Shown here one piece after another: positions 21,005 to 29,797 of a DNA stretch of 49,677 nt. The stretch covers positions 1 to 49,677 of the forward strand of contig JAISRR010000160.1 of NCBI GenBank assembly GCA_031273565.1, given 5' to 3'. A program made the translations under genes and the position numbers. The notes beneath the pieces are model-generated. The model was not told the origin of the DNA. It worked only from the letters and a program-made list of their open reading frames with translations, and did not search any database. This DNA comes from Zoogloeaceae bacterium (GTDB lineage Bacteria > Pseudomonadota > Gammaproteobacteria > Burkholderiales > Rhodocyclaceae). Position 1 is the stretch's first letter. Every line of letters starts with the position of its first letter.

Positions 21005-23131
21005 TCAACCCGAAAGCCGGGAAAGATCAGCGACCCGGTTCATGGCCCGCGACAGGCGGGCAAGCAGACCCAGACGGTTGGCGCGCAGCGCCGGGTCTTC
21101 GACATTGACCATCACGTCGTCGAAAAAGGCGTCGACCGGCGCGCGCAGGGCGGCAAGCGCTTGCAGGGACTCCGTGTAATCCCCCGTGTCGAAGGCAGCG
21201 TCCGCTTGCGGCACCACGTTCACCAGCGCCGCGTGCAGCGCCTTTTCCGCCGGTTCGACCAGCAAGGCGACATCAACCGTAAATTCCACGGTGTTGTCCG
21301 CTTTCTTGAGAAGATTGCCGACGCGCTTGTTGGCGGCGGCGAGCGCGGCGGCTTCGGGCAGATTGGCGAAGGCGCGCACGGCGGCGAGACGTTTGGGAAT
21401 GTCGCCCAGACGTTGCGGTTTCAGGCTGATGACGGCATCGACTTCCTGCGCCGTAAACCCCTGTTCGCGCAGAGTGCCCGCAAGACGTTCATAAATGAAG
21501 CTCATCAGCGTTTCCGACGCGGGATTAAACCCTTCCACGGCGGCGAATTTTTCCGCCACGGCAGCAAGCATCGCGGCAAGCGGCAGGTTCAGGTCAAATT
21601 CCATCAACATGCGAATCACCCCCAACGCGTGCCGCCGCAGGGCGAAGGGGTCTTTGTCGCCCGTGGGAATCTGGCCGATACCGAAGAGGCCGACCAGGGT
21701 TTCCAGTTTGTCGGCCAGCGCCACCACCGTGCCCACCCTGCCGCGCGGCAGGGTGTCGCCGGCAAAACGGGGTTTGTAGTGATCTTCGATGGCGTCGGCG
21801 ACTTCGATGGACAGGCCATCGTTCAGGGCGTAATAACGCCCCATGATGCCCTGTAATTCGGGGAATTCGCCCACCATGTCGGTCAACAGGTCGGCCTTGG
21901 CGAGCACGGCGGCCTGTTCCGCCTGTTGCGCGATTTCCGCGCCGCCCAGCGTTTCCGCAATGGCGCGGGCGATGGCGGCGACGCGCTGGACGCGCTCGCC
22001 CTGGCTGCCCAGTTGGTTGTGATAGACCACCCGCGCCAGACGCGGCACGCGCGATTCCAGCGATTTTTTACGATCCTGATCGAAGAAAAATTTGGCATCC
22101 GCCAGCCGTGGGCGCACGACGCGCTCATTGCCGCCGATGATGGCGGCAGGGTCGGCGGGACTGATGTTGCTGACCATCAGGAATTTGTTGCTCAAACTGC
22201 CCGTCGCGTCCAGCAGGGGAAAATATTTCTGGTTCGCCTTCATGGTGAGAATCAGACATTCCTGCGGCACTTCGAGAAATTCCGGCTCGAACTGGCCGAT
22301 AAGCGTATTCGGGCGTTCCACGAGCGCGGTCACTTCGTCCAGCAGGGCGTCATCCTCGACAGGCGACAACCCTGCGCCCGCCCTGTTTGCGGCAGCAGCC
22401 AACTGACGGACGATTTCGGCGCGACGTTCGGCAAAGTCGGCGATGACCGCGCCATCCCGCAGCAGCGTCCCGGCGTATTGGTCGGCGTGTTCGATCACCA
22501 CCGGGTCTTTGGCGGCCTCGAAGCGGTGCCCGCGCGTGCGACGACCCGCCGCGAGGCCGAGCGTGGCGACCGGCACGATGTCCGCGCCATGCAGGGCAAT
22601 CAGTCCATGCGCCGGACGCACGAAATGCACGGTTTGCCAGCCATCGGCGAGTTGGTAACTCATCACCTTGGGGATGGGCAACGCCGCCAGCGCCGCGTCG
22701 AGCGCCTTTTGCAGACCTGCCGCCAAACTCGCGCCTTTGGCGAGGCTGTCGTAAAACAGGCTCTCTGTCTTGCCATCCTGAACGCGACGCAGTCCGGCGA
22801 CGAGCGCATCATTTGCCTCGACGCCCAAAGCGGCGAGTTTTTTCAGGAGCGCGGGCGTCGCCTTGCCTTTTGCGTCCAGACCCACGGAAACGGGCATCAA
22901 CTTCTGCGCCACGGGTTTGTCGGGCGCCTGAGCGAGCACTTCCGTAATGTGCGCGGCCAGACGGCGCGGCGTGGCGAAAGCGGTCTCCTGCGCCGTCGGC
23001 ATGGCCAAACCGATGTTTTTCAGCGTCGCAAGCAACGTCCCGGCAAAGGCCGTCCCCAACTTCTTCAATGCCTTGGGCGGCAGCTCTTCGACAAAAATTT
23101 CAACCAGCAGATTTTGTGACGTGGCGGACAT
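21005..23131 (-). CDS. glyS: Glycyl-tRNA synthetase beta subunit
   Basis: Beta subunit of the alpha2-beta2 glycyl-tRNA synthetase; it binds tRNA-Gly. It is 708 aa. The N-terminus LLVEIFVEELPPKALKKLG is typical, and the central region contains EFLEVPQECLILTMKANQKYFPL and FFFDQDRKKSLESR. A C-terminal DALR-like anticodon-binding domain is expected in the last 100 residues (FFDDVMVNVEDPALRANRLGLL). The ATG at 23131 follows the glyQ stop by one base. A longer frame from 23191 would run far into glyQ and is rejected. Confidence 0.97.
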   Translation of the reverse strand: MSATSQNLLVEIFVEELPPKALKKLGTAFAGTLLATLKNIGLAMPTAQETAFATPRRLAAHITEVLAQAPDKPVAQKLMPVSVGLDAKGKATPALLKKLAALGVEANDALVAGLRRVQDGKTESLFYDSLAKGASLAAGLQKALDAALAALPIPKVMSYQLADGWQTVHFVRPAHGLIALHGADIVPVATLGLAAGRRTRGHRFEAAKDPVVIEHADQYAGTLLRDGAVIADFAERRAEIVRQLAAAANRAGAGLSPVEDDALLDEVTALVERPNTLIGQFEPEFLEVPQECLILTMKANQKYFPLLDATGSLSNKFLMVSNISPADPAAIIGGNERVVRPRLADAKFFFDQDRKKSLESRVPRLARVVYHNQLGSQGERVQRVAAIARAIAETLGGAEIAQQAEQAAVLAKADLLTDMVGEFPELQGIMGRYYALNDGLSIEVADAIEDHYKPRFAGDTLPRGRVGTVVALADKLETLVGLFGIGQIPTGDKDPFALRRHALGVIRMLMEFDLNLPLAAMLAAVAEKFAAVEGFNPASETLMSFIYERLAGTLREQGFTAQEVDAVISLKPQRLGDIPKRLAAVRAFANLPEAAALAAANKRVGNLLKKADNTVEFTVDVALLVEPAEKALHAALVNVVPQADAAFDTGDYTESLQALAALRAPVDAFFDDVMVNVEDPALRANRLGLLARLSRAMNRVADLSRLSG

Positions 23132-23132
23132 G

Positions 23133-24113
23133 TCAGGCGGCTTTCTTTTCAAGCTGGGCGAGCGCTTCAGCGGCGCGCGCCGGGGCAGCAAGCGGAAATC
23201 CCAGACGGGCGCGGGAATCCAGATAACTTTGCGCGACGCTTTTGGCGAGGTTGCGAATGCGCCCGATGTACGCCGCGCGTTCGGTCACGGAAATCGCGCC
23301 ACGCGCATCCAGCAGGTTGAAGGTATGCGCCGCTTTCAAAATCTGCTCATAGGCAGGCAGCGCCAGTTCCGCACCCATCAGATGTTGCGCCTGTTTTTCG
23401 TGGGCATTGAAGGCGGTAAACAGAAATCCGGCATCCGAATGTTCGAAGTTGTAGGTCGACTGCTCGACTTCGTTCTGGTGATAGACATCGCCATAAGTAA
23501 GCGTGCCCCCACGCTCGCCTGTCGGCTCGCTGCCCGGCGTGGGCGCACCCTGCGTCCACACAAGGTCGTAGACATTTTCCACCCCTTGCAGATACATGGC
23601 GAGCCGCTCCAGTCCGTAGGTGATCTCGCCGGTCAACGGTTTGCAGTCAATGCCGCCCACCTGCTGAAAATAGGTGAACTGGGTGACTTCCATGCCGTTC
23701 ATCCACACTTCCCACCCCAGCCCCCAGGCGCCCAGCGTCGGGTTTTCCCAGTCGTCCTCGACGAAACGCACATCATTCTGTTTGAGGTCAAACCCCAACG
23801 CTTCCAGCGAACCGAGATAGCGTTCGAGAATATTTTCCGGCGCGGGCTTCAAGACCACCTGAAACTGGTAATAGTGCTGCATCCGGTTGGGATTTTCACC
23901 ATAGCGCCCGTCCTTCGGGCGGCGGGAAGGTTGCACGTAAGCGGCTTTCCACGGCTCCGGGCCGATCGCGCGCAAAAAGGTAGCGGTATGGCTGGTCCCC
24001 GCGCCAACTTCCATGTCATACGGCTGCAACAGGGCGCACCCCTTGTCGCTCCAGTATTGTTGCAGGGTGAGGATGATGTGCTGAAAAGTTGGCGTCTGTT
24101 GGCCGATGTTCAT
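23133..24113 (-). CDS. glyQ: Glycyl-tRNA synthetase alpha subunit
   Basis: Catalytic class II subunit of the tetrameric glycyl-tRNA synthetase. It is 326 aa from the ATG at 24113. It shows [55 protein letters not shown] and the C-terminal [19 protein letters not shown] six codons upstream (24131) is possible but less likely. It is followed at once by glyS. The upstream gap is filled with repeats. Confidence 0.97.
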   Translation of the reverse strand: MNIGQQTPTFQHIILTLQQYWSDKGCALLQPYDMEVGAGTSHTATFLRAIGPEPWKAAYVQPSRRPKDGRYGENPNRMQHYYQFQVVLKPAPENILERYLGSLEALGFDLKQNDVRFVEDDWENPTLGAWGLGWEVWMNGMEVTQFTYFQQVGGIDCKPLTGEITYGLERLAMYLQGVENVYDLVWTQGAPTPGSEPTGERGGTLTYGDVYHQNEVEQSTYNFEHSDAGFLFTAFNAHEKQAQHLMGAELALPAYEQILKAAHTFNLLDARGAISVTERAAYIGRIRNLAKSVAQSYLDSRARLGFPLAAPARAAEALAQLEKKAA

Positions 24114-24175
24114 GGGACGGTTCTTGAACAAAAGTGCGAATTTTACTTGTTTTCAGCCCTGGCAGATAGCGCGGT

Positions 24176-24192
24176 CAGGGCAGTCGCATTTG
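24176..24192. repeat. Dispersed repeat, left module, copy 1
   Basis: CAGGGCAGTCGCATTTG. Copies with at most one difference over the 15 nt core occur at 29654-29670 and 48524-48538, all in gaps. It resembles an insertion-sequence terminal repeat, but no transposase is present. Confidence 0.6.
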
Positions 24193-24220
24193 ACTGACTC
24201 CGAGGCCCTGGCCGCAAACA

Positions 24221-24248
24221 CCGTCATTCCCCTGCAAGGGAATGACGG
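24221..24248. repeat. 11-bp perfect palindrome, dRS3-like
   Basis: The arms CCGTCATTCCC (24221-24231) and GGGAATGACGG (24238-24248) flank a 6 nt loop. The core ATTCCC-N-GGGAAT recalls the dRS3 repeats of Neisseria (N8 there, N6 here). No T-run follows, so it is not a plain terminator. Confidence 0.6.
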
Positions 24249-24251
24249 CAG

Positions 24252-24362
24252 GTAGGGCGGGATCTACGATACCGCCATCGTTGACCTGCGGCGCAAAGTA
24301 GGACGGGATCGAAGAAACCGCCGTTGTTGACATGCGGCGCTTTCGGAGAAAGCGCCCTACCT
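24252..24362. repeat. REP-like intergenic repeat, two degenerate tandem copies
   Basis: Copy a (24252-24297) and copy b (24298-24362) both follow the pattern GTAGGRCGGGATC...ACCGCC...GTTGAC.TGCGGCGC. Copy b ends in a 9 bp hairpin: GGCGCTTTC (24336-24344), loop GGA, GAAAGCGCC (24348-24356). A related copy with a re-paired stem lies at 48762-48822. Confidence 0.65.
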
Positions 24363-24383
24363 GAACCCGCCCTACCTGAACCC
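24354..24383. repeat. 15-bp perfect direct repeat (2 copies)
   Basis: GCCCTACCTGAACCC occurs at 24354-24368 and again at 24369-24383. It overlaps the right edge of the REP-like element and leads into the right module at 24387. Confidence 0.7.
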
Positions 24384-24386
24384 GCT

Positions 24387-24407
24387 CAGGCTGCGATTCC
24401 GGAAGCG
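24387..24407. repeat. Dispersed repeat, right module, copy 1
   Basis: Begins CAGGCTGCGATTCCGG and matches 29752-29772 at 20 of 21 positions. It shares the core TGCGATT with the complement of the left module, so the two modules may be decayed inverted ends. Overall, the 410 bp gap 24114-24523 holds these repeats plus the promoter regions of glyQ and of the next gene. Confidence 0.6.
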
Positions 24408-24523
24408 CGGTGGCGTTACGCGGCAAGGAATCCACCGGGCTTCTGGCGGAAGGTTGCAATTTTATGCCATACAATCCCCGACCTCGTCATAAAATGCGAA
24501 CATTGCGGGAGAGGACGAATTTC

Positions 24524-25144
24524 ATGAAAAAAGAAAAAGGCAATGGCCTGATTGCGCTTGTAAGCGGCATTGTCCTGATCTACCTGTTCATTCGGGATCC
24601 TCTGTGGACACTCAAGGCCATTGTTCTGTTCTTCACCGTTCTGGCCGGTTTCGGCATGCTCCTGAAGCTGTTGGTGAAATCGGGCATCATCAATGCTGAT
24701 CCACCCTCTCCGCTTGAAGGCGCGTATTTGTCGCGCAAATTCGGAGAGATGGCGCACTATGGAGAAGCGGTCGAAGCGCTGACGGAAGAGGACGAGCATG
24801 GAAATTTCAAGGTCAGATTTCAGGAGAGCGAATGCTGCGCGCGCCTCTTCCGACATGAACACAGCAAGTTCAAGCCGGGCGACACATTATTCATCGTCAG
24901 CCAGATCCAGGAACAGTTCTCGAACATCCGCTTCGATAAAACCGCCCCGGTGCCAGCGCCGACCAAATGCACGCCCCTCGACTTGCAGGACATGCTCAGG
25001 AACAAACGCCTGACGCACTTTACGCTTCTGGGCGATCATTCATTCAAGGAAGACGATATCATTGACCTGGTGGCCATCGTCGAATATCTGGAGGTCGTAG
25101 TCGACATGCGAAGCTATACTGATCTGCCCGCCCAGGCGCTGTAG
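24524..25144 (+). CDS. Unknown membrane protein with C-terminal soluble domain
   Basis: 206 aa, not recognised. The ATG at 24524 follows a good ribosome site (GGGAGAGGA). The N-terminus is short and basic (MKKEKGN), followed by two predicted membrane helices (about residues 9-25 and 29-48), then a soluble acidic domain of about 150 residues containing a Cys pair (ESECCARLF) and segments such as FKPGDTLFIVSQI and DIIDLVAIVEYLEVVVDMRSY. Two membrane helices followed by a soluble domain recall NfeD-like layouts, but I see no NfeD signature. It stands alone between the glyQ repeat region and dapD. Confidence 0.8.
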   Translation: MKKEKGNGLIALVSGIVLIYLFIRDPLWTLKAIVLFFTVLAGFGMLLKLLVKSGIINADPPSPLEGAYLSRKFGEMAHYGEAVEALTEEDEHGNFKVRFQESECCARLFRHEHSKFKPGDTLFIVSQIQEQFSNIRFDKTAPVPAPTKCTPLDLQDMLRNKRLTHFTLLGDHSFKEDDIIDLVAIVEYLEVVVDMRSYTDLPAQAL

Positions 25145-25259
25145 CGCGGGTTGTCCTGTGACGCGACCGGGGAAAGAGAAGTCCTGACTTTTACCTGTTT
25201 TTTTACCCTTCTTCGGGCAGCAGGACATCAGAAGTGATGCCCGCCATCGTCAACAACAC

Positions 25260-25265
25260 TATAAT
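25260..25265 (+). promoter_or_regulatory. Candidate -10 box for dapD
   Basis: A perfect TATAAT in the gap before dapD, with no good -35 partner at 16-18 bp. The leader would be about 77 nt. Confidence 0.4.
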
Positions 25266-25348
25266 GACGCACTTGCAAACGTTTCCCGGAATATCCGGTT
25301 TGCCCACAACACAAATTGCAGACTCGCCCCCACCAATCAGGACTTTTT

Positions 25349-26185
25349 ATGAACCTCTCCGCCGTTCCCCTCGCCGCCCTGCAACCCTTGATCGACGACC
25401 TCTGGGAACGCCGCAGCGAGATCACCCCGCAGAGCGCCCGTAGCGAACTCCAGGCCATTGAAGACATCATCGCGGCGCTGGACAAGGGCGTGTTGCGCGT
25501 GGCGGAAAAAATCGACGGTCAATGGATCACGCACCAATGGATCAAGAAGGCCGTGCTGCTCTCCTTCCGCGCCCGCGACAACGCGCTCCTGCAGGATGGC
25601 GTATCACGGTATTACGACAAGGTGCCCACCAAGTTCGACCACTATGACGCTGAAGATTTCCGCACCGGCGGGTTTCGCGTCGTGCCGCCGGCGGTCGCCC
25701 GGCGCGGCGCGTACATCGCCAAAAATGCCGTGCTGATGCCCTCTTATGTAAATATCGGCGCGTATGTCGGCGAAGGGAGTATGGTCGACACTTGGGTGAC
25801 GGTTGGCTCCTGCGCCCAGGTCGGCAGGAATGTGCACCTTTCCGGCGGCGTGGGTCTGGGCGGCGTACTCGAACCTTTGCAGGCCAACCCGACCATCATT
25901 GAAGACAACTGTTTCATCGGCGCGCGCTCCGAAATTGTCGAAGGCGTGATTGTGGAAGAAAATTCCGTCATCTCGATGGGGGTGTACATCAGCCAGTCCA
26001 CCAAAATCTACGACCGCGCCACCGGCGAAATCAGCTATGGCCGCATTCCCGCTGGTTCCGTGGTGGTTTCCGGCAACCTGCCCGCCAAAGATGGCAGCCA
26101 CAGTTTGTACTGTGCAGTAATCGTCAAAAAGGTTGACGCGCAGACCCGATCCAAGACCAGCATCAATGATTTGTTGCGCGATTAA
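25349..26185 (+). CDS. dapD: Tetrahydrodipicolinate N-succinyltransferase
   Basis: Transfers succinyl from succinyl-CoA to tetrahydrodipicolinate in the succinylase branch of DAP/lysine synthesis. It is 278 aa. The C-terminal half is a left-handed beta-helix of hexapeptide repeats ([38 protein letters not shown]), and [19 protein letters not shown]-type repeats follow. The ATG at 25349 has AGGA upstream. A longer frame from 25316 lacks this support. dapE lies downstream after pilU. Confidence 0.97.
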   Translation: MNLSAVPLAALQPLIDDLWERRSEITPQSARSELQAIEDIIAALDKGVLRVAEKIDGQWITHQWIKKAVLLSFRARDNALLQDGVSRYYDKVPTKFDHYDAEDFRTGGFRVVPPAVARRGAYIAKNAVLMPSYVNIGAYVGEGSMVDTWVTVGSCAQVGRNVHLSGGVGLGGVLEPLQANPTIIEDNCFIGARSEIVEGVIVEENSVISMGVYISQSTKIYDRATGEISYGRIPAGSVVVSGNLPAKDGSHSLYCAVIVKKVDAQTRSKTSINDLLRD

Positions 26186-26237
26186 ATTCTTTCAGGTTCA
26201 ATGTCCAATGAATCAACCAGTGGAGATTTTCTGAATC

Positions 26238-27572
26238 ATGATCCTGGATAAACTTTTTCAATTGATGTCCGAAAAGCAGGCGTCTGATCTGTTTATTTCT
26301 GCTGGCACGCCCATCCACATCAAGATTCAGGGCAACGCCGTACCGGTCAACCAGCAGGTGATGACACCAGACATGATCGAAAAGATCGCTCTGGAACTGA
26401 TGACAGAGGAACAGGCACAAATCTTTGAAGACGAAAAGGAAATGAACCTTTCCTTCGGCGTGCCGCAGGTCGGCAATTTTCGGGTCAATCTTTTCCGTCA
26501 GCGCAGCACCATCAGCATCGTGGTGCGCTTCATTCTGGGCAACATTCCAGAGCTTGGCTCCCTGGGCATGCCGACCGTACTCGCCGACCTGATTATGGAA
26601 AAACGCGGCCTGATTCTGGTCGTGGGCGCGACCGGCTCAGGCAAATCCACCACACTGGCGGCCATGCTGGATCACCGCAACAGCGAGCGCAGCGGTCACA
26701 TTCTGACCGTGGAAGACCCGATCGAATTCCTTTTCCGGCACAAGCAATCCATTGTCAACCAGCGCGAACTCGGCATCGACACCCGCGACTGGGCATCCGC
26801 CCTGAAGAACGCCATGCGTCAGGCGCCCGACTGTATCCTGATCGGCGAAATCCGCGACAAGGACACCATGCAGGCCGCGCTGTCTTACGCCCAGGCCGGG
26901 CATCTCTGCCTCGCCACCCTGCACGCCAACAACAGCTATCACGCCCTGAACCGCATCATCAATTTCTTTCCGCTGGAAAACCGGCCAGCCCTGTTTCTGG
27001 ATTTGTCGACCTGCCTGCGCGCCATCGTCTCCCAACGGCTGGTCAAAAAACCCGACGGCATCCGCATCCCCGCTGCCGAGGTGCTGCTCAACACCCGCTA
27101 CGTCAGCGAGCTGATCGAGCATGGCGAAATCAGCTCCATCAAGGAAGCGATGGAACAAAGCATGGCGCCGGGTTCGCAGACCTTTGAACAGGATTTGTTC
27201 CGCCTTTTCCGCGACGGGGTGATTACGCTGGACGAAGCGCTGGCCAACTCCGACTCGCCCACCAACCTTGCCTGGCTGATCAACAATTCGTCCATCGACA
27301 CCGGCGGCACCGGCAAAGAGAAAAAGCGCGTCGACAAGGCGCTGGAATTTGAACAAAGCGACGACAGCGGCACCTCCTTCAAGGAATTCACGCTCACGCT
27401 GGAAACCTCGCCAGAAGAAACAAAGGCTCCAACAGCCCCGCCCGCACCACCTGTGCCACCTGCTTCACCCGTGCCACCTGCTCCGCCCGTGCCACCTGCT
27501 CCACCCGTGCCACCTGCTCCGCCCGCTCCCCCCGCAGCGACATCGGACGACACATCGGCAAAAGCCTCGTAG
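26238..27572 (+). CDS. pilU: Type IV pilus retraction ATPase PilU with Pro-rich tail
   Basis: Hexameric PilT/PilU-family ATPase that drives pilus retraction together with PilT. The core (about 370 residues) has Walker A GATGSGKST, Asp box ILTVEDPIEF, Walker B CILIGEIRD and the His box AGHLCLATLHANN. PilU rather than PilT is inferred from the sequence style (ERSGHILTVEDPIEF, extended C-terminus) and the location inside the dap cluster. Unusually, residues about 390-440 form a Pro/Ala/Val-rich tail (VPPAPP units) built by an 18-bp tandem repeat. The total length of 444 aa is longer than usual. Confidence 0.94.
   Translation: MILDKLFQLMSEKQASDLFISAGTPIHIKIQGNAVPVNQQVMTPDMIEKIALELMTEEQAQIFEDEKEMNLSFGVPQVGNFRVNLFRQRSTISIVVRFILGNIPELGSLGMPTVLADLIMEKRGLILVVGATGSGKSTTLAAMLDHRNSERSGHILTVEDPIEFLFRHKQSIVNQRELGIDTRDWASALKNAMRQAPDCILIGEIRDKDTMQAALSYAQAGHLCLATLHANNSYHALNRIINFFPLENRPALFLDLSTCLRAIVSQRLVKKPDGIRIPAAEVLLNTRYVSELIEHGEISSIKEAMEQSMAPGSQTFEQDLFRLFRDGVITLDEALANSDSPTNLAWLINNSSIDTGGTGKEKKRVDKALEFEQSDDSGTSFKEFTLTLETSPEETKAPTAPPAPPVPPASPVPPAPPVPPAPPVPPAPPAPPAATSDDTSAKAS
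27453..27524 (+). repeat. 18-bp tandem repeat inside pilU (4 copies)
   Basis: Four units of the form GTGCCACCTGCTCCGCCC start at 27453, 27471, 27489 and 27507, with only two variable positions. Each encodes VPPAPP or VPPASP. The unit preserves the frame, so copy number changes would alter tail length only. Confidence 0.9.
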
Positions 27573-27591
27573 TCCCCGCTGACGCCCGACA

Positions 27592-28722
27592 ATGGTTTCC
27601 ACGTTAAATCTGGCGCAGGCATTAATTGCCTGCGCTTCTGTTACGCCCGCCGATGGCGGCGCGCTCACCCTGATCCACTCCCGCCTCGCGCCTTTGGGTT
27701 TCGCGTTTGAACGCATCCATCGGGGCGATACCCAAAACCTCTGGGCGCGGCGCGGCAAGGATAGCCCGTTGTTCTGCTTCGCCGGTCATGTCGATGTCGT
27801 CCCTCCCGGCCCGCTGAACGCCTGGACTTCCCCGCCCTTTACGCCCAGCGTGCGCGATGGATTTTTATACGGACGCGGCGCGGCCGACATGAAATCCTCC
27901 CTTGCCGCCATGATCGTGGCGGTGGAAAATTTTATCGCCCGGCATCCCGACTTTCCCGGCTCCATCGCCTTTCTGCTCACCTCCGACGAAGAAGGCGACG
28001 CCCTCGATGGCACGACCGCCGTGGTAGAGACCTTGCAGACGCGCGGCGAAACCCTGGATTACTGCATCGTCGGCGAACCCACCGCCGTCCATCGTGTCGG
28101 CGACACGGTCAAAAACGGACGGCGCGGCTCGCTTTCGGGAAAACTCACGGTCAAGGGCGTGCAATGCCACATCGCCTATCCTGAACAAGGGTTAAACCCC
28201 ATCCACCAGATGGCCCCGGTTCTGGCGGAACTCGCCGCGACCCGTTGGGATGAGGGCAATGAATATTTTCAGCCCACCACCTGGCAGGTCTCCAACATCC
28301 ACGCCGGAACCGGCGCGAACAATGTCGTGCCCGCCCATGTCGAACTCCTGTTCAATTTCCGCTTTTCCAGCGCCAGCACGCCGGAAGACCTGCAACAACG
28401 CTTCGCCGCCCTGCTCGACCAACACGGCCTGAATTACGAAATTGCGTGGACATTGGGCGCACGCCCCTTCCTCACGCCCGATGGCGAACTCGCCGCCGCC
28501 GTGCGCCGCGCCATTCGTGACGAAACCGGCATCGAGACCGAGCTTTCCACAACCGGCGGAACTTCCGACGGCCGCTTCATCGCCGCCATCTGCCCGCAAC
28601 TGCTGGAAGTCGGCCCGGTCAACGCCAGCAGCCACAAAATCGACGAGCGCGTCGCCGTGGATGCCCTGCCACAGCTTACCGCCATTTACCGGCGTATTCT
28701 GGAAAACGTATTTCATGTTTGA
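27592..28722 (+). CDS. dapE: Succinyl-diaminopimelate desuccinylase
   Basis: M20-family dinuclear zinc hydrolase that removes succinate from N-succinyl-LL-DAP. It is 376 aa. Metal and active-site motifs are [38 protein letters not shown] (catalytic Glu), GEPTAV and the C-terminal [12 protein letters not shown]. It lies 19 nt after pilU and overlaps prmB by 8 nt. With dapD and lysA it makes much of the DAP route in this window. Confidence 0.97.
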   Translation: MVSTLNLAQALIACASVTPADGGALTLIHSRLAPLGFAFERIHRGDTQNLWARRGKDSPLFCFAGHVDVVPPGPLNAWTSPPFTPSVRDGFLYGRGAADMKSSLAAMIVAVENFIARHPDFPGSIAFLLTSDEEGDALDGTTAVVETLQTRGETLDYCIVGEPTAVHRVGDTVKNGRRGSLSGKLTVKGVQCHIAYPEQGLNPIHQMAPVLAELAATRWDEGNEYFQPTTWQVSNIHAGTGANNVVPAHVELLFNFRFSSASTPEDLQQRFAALLDQHGLNYEIAWTLGARPFLTPDGELAAAVRRAIRDETGIETELSTTGGTSDGRFIAAICPQLLEVGPVNASSHKIDERVAVDALPQLTAIYRRILENVFHV

Positions 28723-29605
28723 CAGTGGCAAAGCCGAACTCCTTACCCTGCGTGACTGCCTGCGCTTCGCGGTCAGCCGCTTTACCGAAGCCGGATTGTT
28801 TTTCGGGCACGGCTGCGACAACGCCTGGGACGAAGCCGTTTATCTCACGCTCCACACGCTGCGCCTGCCGCCCGACCGCCTGGAACCCTTTCTGGACGCC
28901 CGCCTGCTCGCTGCCGAACGCGCCGAATTGCTGGACATCTACCAGCGGCGCATCGAAGAACGCCTGCCCGCCGCCTATCTCACCCATGAAGCCTGGCTGC
29001 TCGGTCATCGTTTTTACGTCGATGAGCGCGTCATCGTGCCGCGCTCCTTCATCGCCGAACTTCTGGAAGAACAGCTTTCCCCGTGGGTTGAACACTCCGA
29101 CGCCATCCAGAGCGCGCTGGATCTATGCACCGGCTCCGGCTGTCTCGCCATTCTCGCCGCCCTGAATTTTCCCGAAGCGCGAATCGACGCCATCGACATC
29201 TCCCCGGACGCGCTGGAAGTCGCCCGTCGCAACATCGACGACTTCCAGTTGCAAGACCGGGTGCGCCTTATGGAATCCGACGGTTTTAACGCGCTGGGCA
29301 GGGAAAGCTACGACCTCATCATCTCCAACCCGCCCTACGTAGACGCCCCCTCTGTCGCCGCCCTGCCGCCCGAATACCGGAAGGAACCCGCCATCGCGCT
29401 CGGTTCCGGCGAAGACGGTCTGGACTTCACCCGCCGCATCCTCGCCGCCGCCCAATCCCGTTTGAATCCCGGCGGTCTGCTGGTGGTGGAAATCGGCCAC
29501 AACCGCGCCGCCCTCGAAGCCGCCTGCCCGCAACTGCCCTTCATCTGGCTGGACACCGAAGCGGGCGGCGATTACGTCTTTTTGCTCAGGCGGGAAGATT
29601 TGTAA
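28715..29605 (+). CDS. prmB: Ribosomal protein L3 glutamine methyltransferase PrmB
   Basis: SAM-dependent N5-glutamine methyltransferase that modifies ribosomal protein L3. It is 296 aa, with an N-terminal helical domain, the SAM site [28 protein letters not shown], the catalytic NPPY motif ([14 protein letters not shown]) and a closing ...[11 protein letters not shown] strand. The ATG at 28715 overlaps dapE by 8 nt. A longer in-frame extension upstream is only dapE read in another frame. PrmB rather than PrmC is inferred from the N-terminus and the dapE context. Confidence 0.94.
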   Translation: MFDSGKAELLTLRDCLRFAVSRFTEAGLFFGHGCDNAWDEAVYLTLHTLRLPPDRLEPFLDARLLAAERAELLDIYQRRIEERLPAAYLTHEAWLLGHRFYVDERVIVPRSFIAELLEEQLSPWVEHSDAIQSALDLCTGSGCLAILAALNFPEARIDAIDISPDALEVARRNIDDFQLQDRVRLMESDGFNALGRESYDLIISNPPYVDAPSVAALPPEYRKEPAIALGSGEDGLDFTRRILAAAQSRLNPGGLLVVEIGHNRAALEAACPQLPFIWLDTEAGGDYVFLLRREDL

Positions 29606-29653
29606 TTTTTCATTTACGGGTGCAGAAGGCGGAAACAGGCGTCTGACCCGACA

Positions 29654-29670
29654 CAGGGCAATCGCATTTG
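29654..29670. repeat. Dispersed repeat, left module, copy 2
   Basis: CAGGGCAATCGCATTTG, one base different from the copy at 24176. It lies in the gap between the convergent prmB and M48 genes, paired with a right module 82 bp further on. Confidence 0.6.
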
Positions 29671-29751
29671 CCGTTCGGGTCGCCTCCAGAACCAGCAGCG
29701 CCAACAAGCCGGATCGCGTGGGAGATGTTCGGCGGTTTTGTGTCGGGCGCC

Positions 29752-29772
29752 CAGGCTGCGATTCCGGCAGCG
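29752..29772. repeat. Dispersed repeat, right module, copy 2
   Basis: Begins CAGGCTGCGATTCCGG and is identical to 24387-24407 at 20 of 21 positions. The stretch between the two modules differs completely from that at 24193-24386. Confidence 0.6.
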
Positions 29773-29797
29773 GCGATCACAATGCGGCGCTTCGGGT

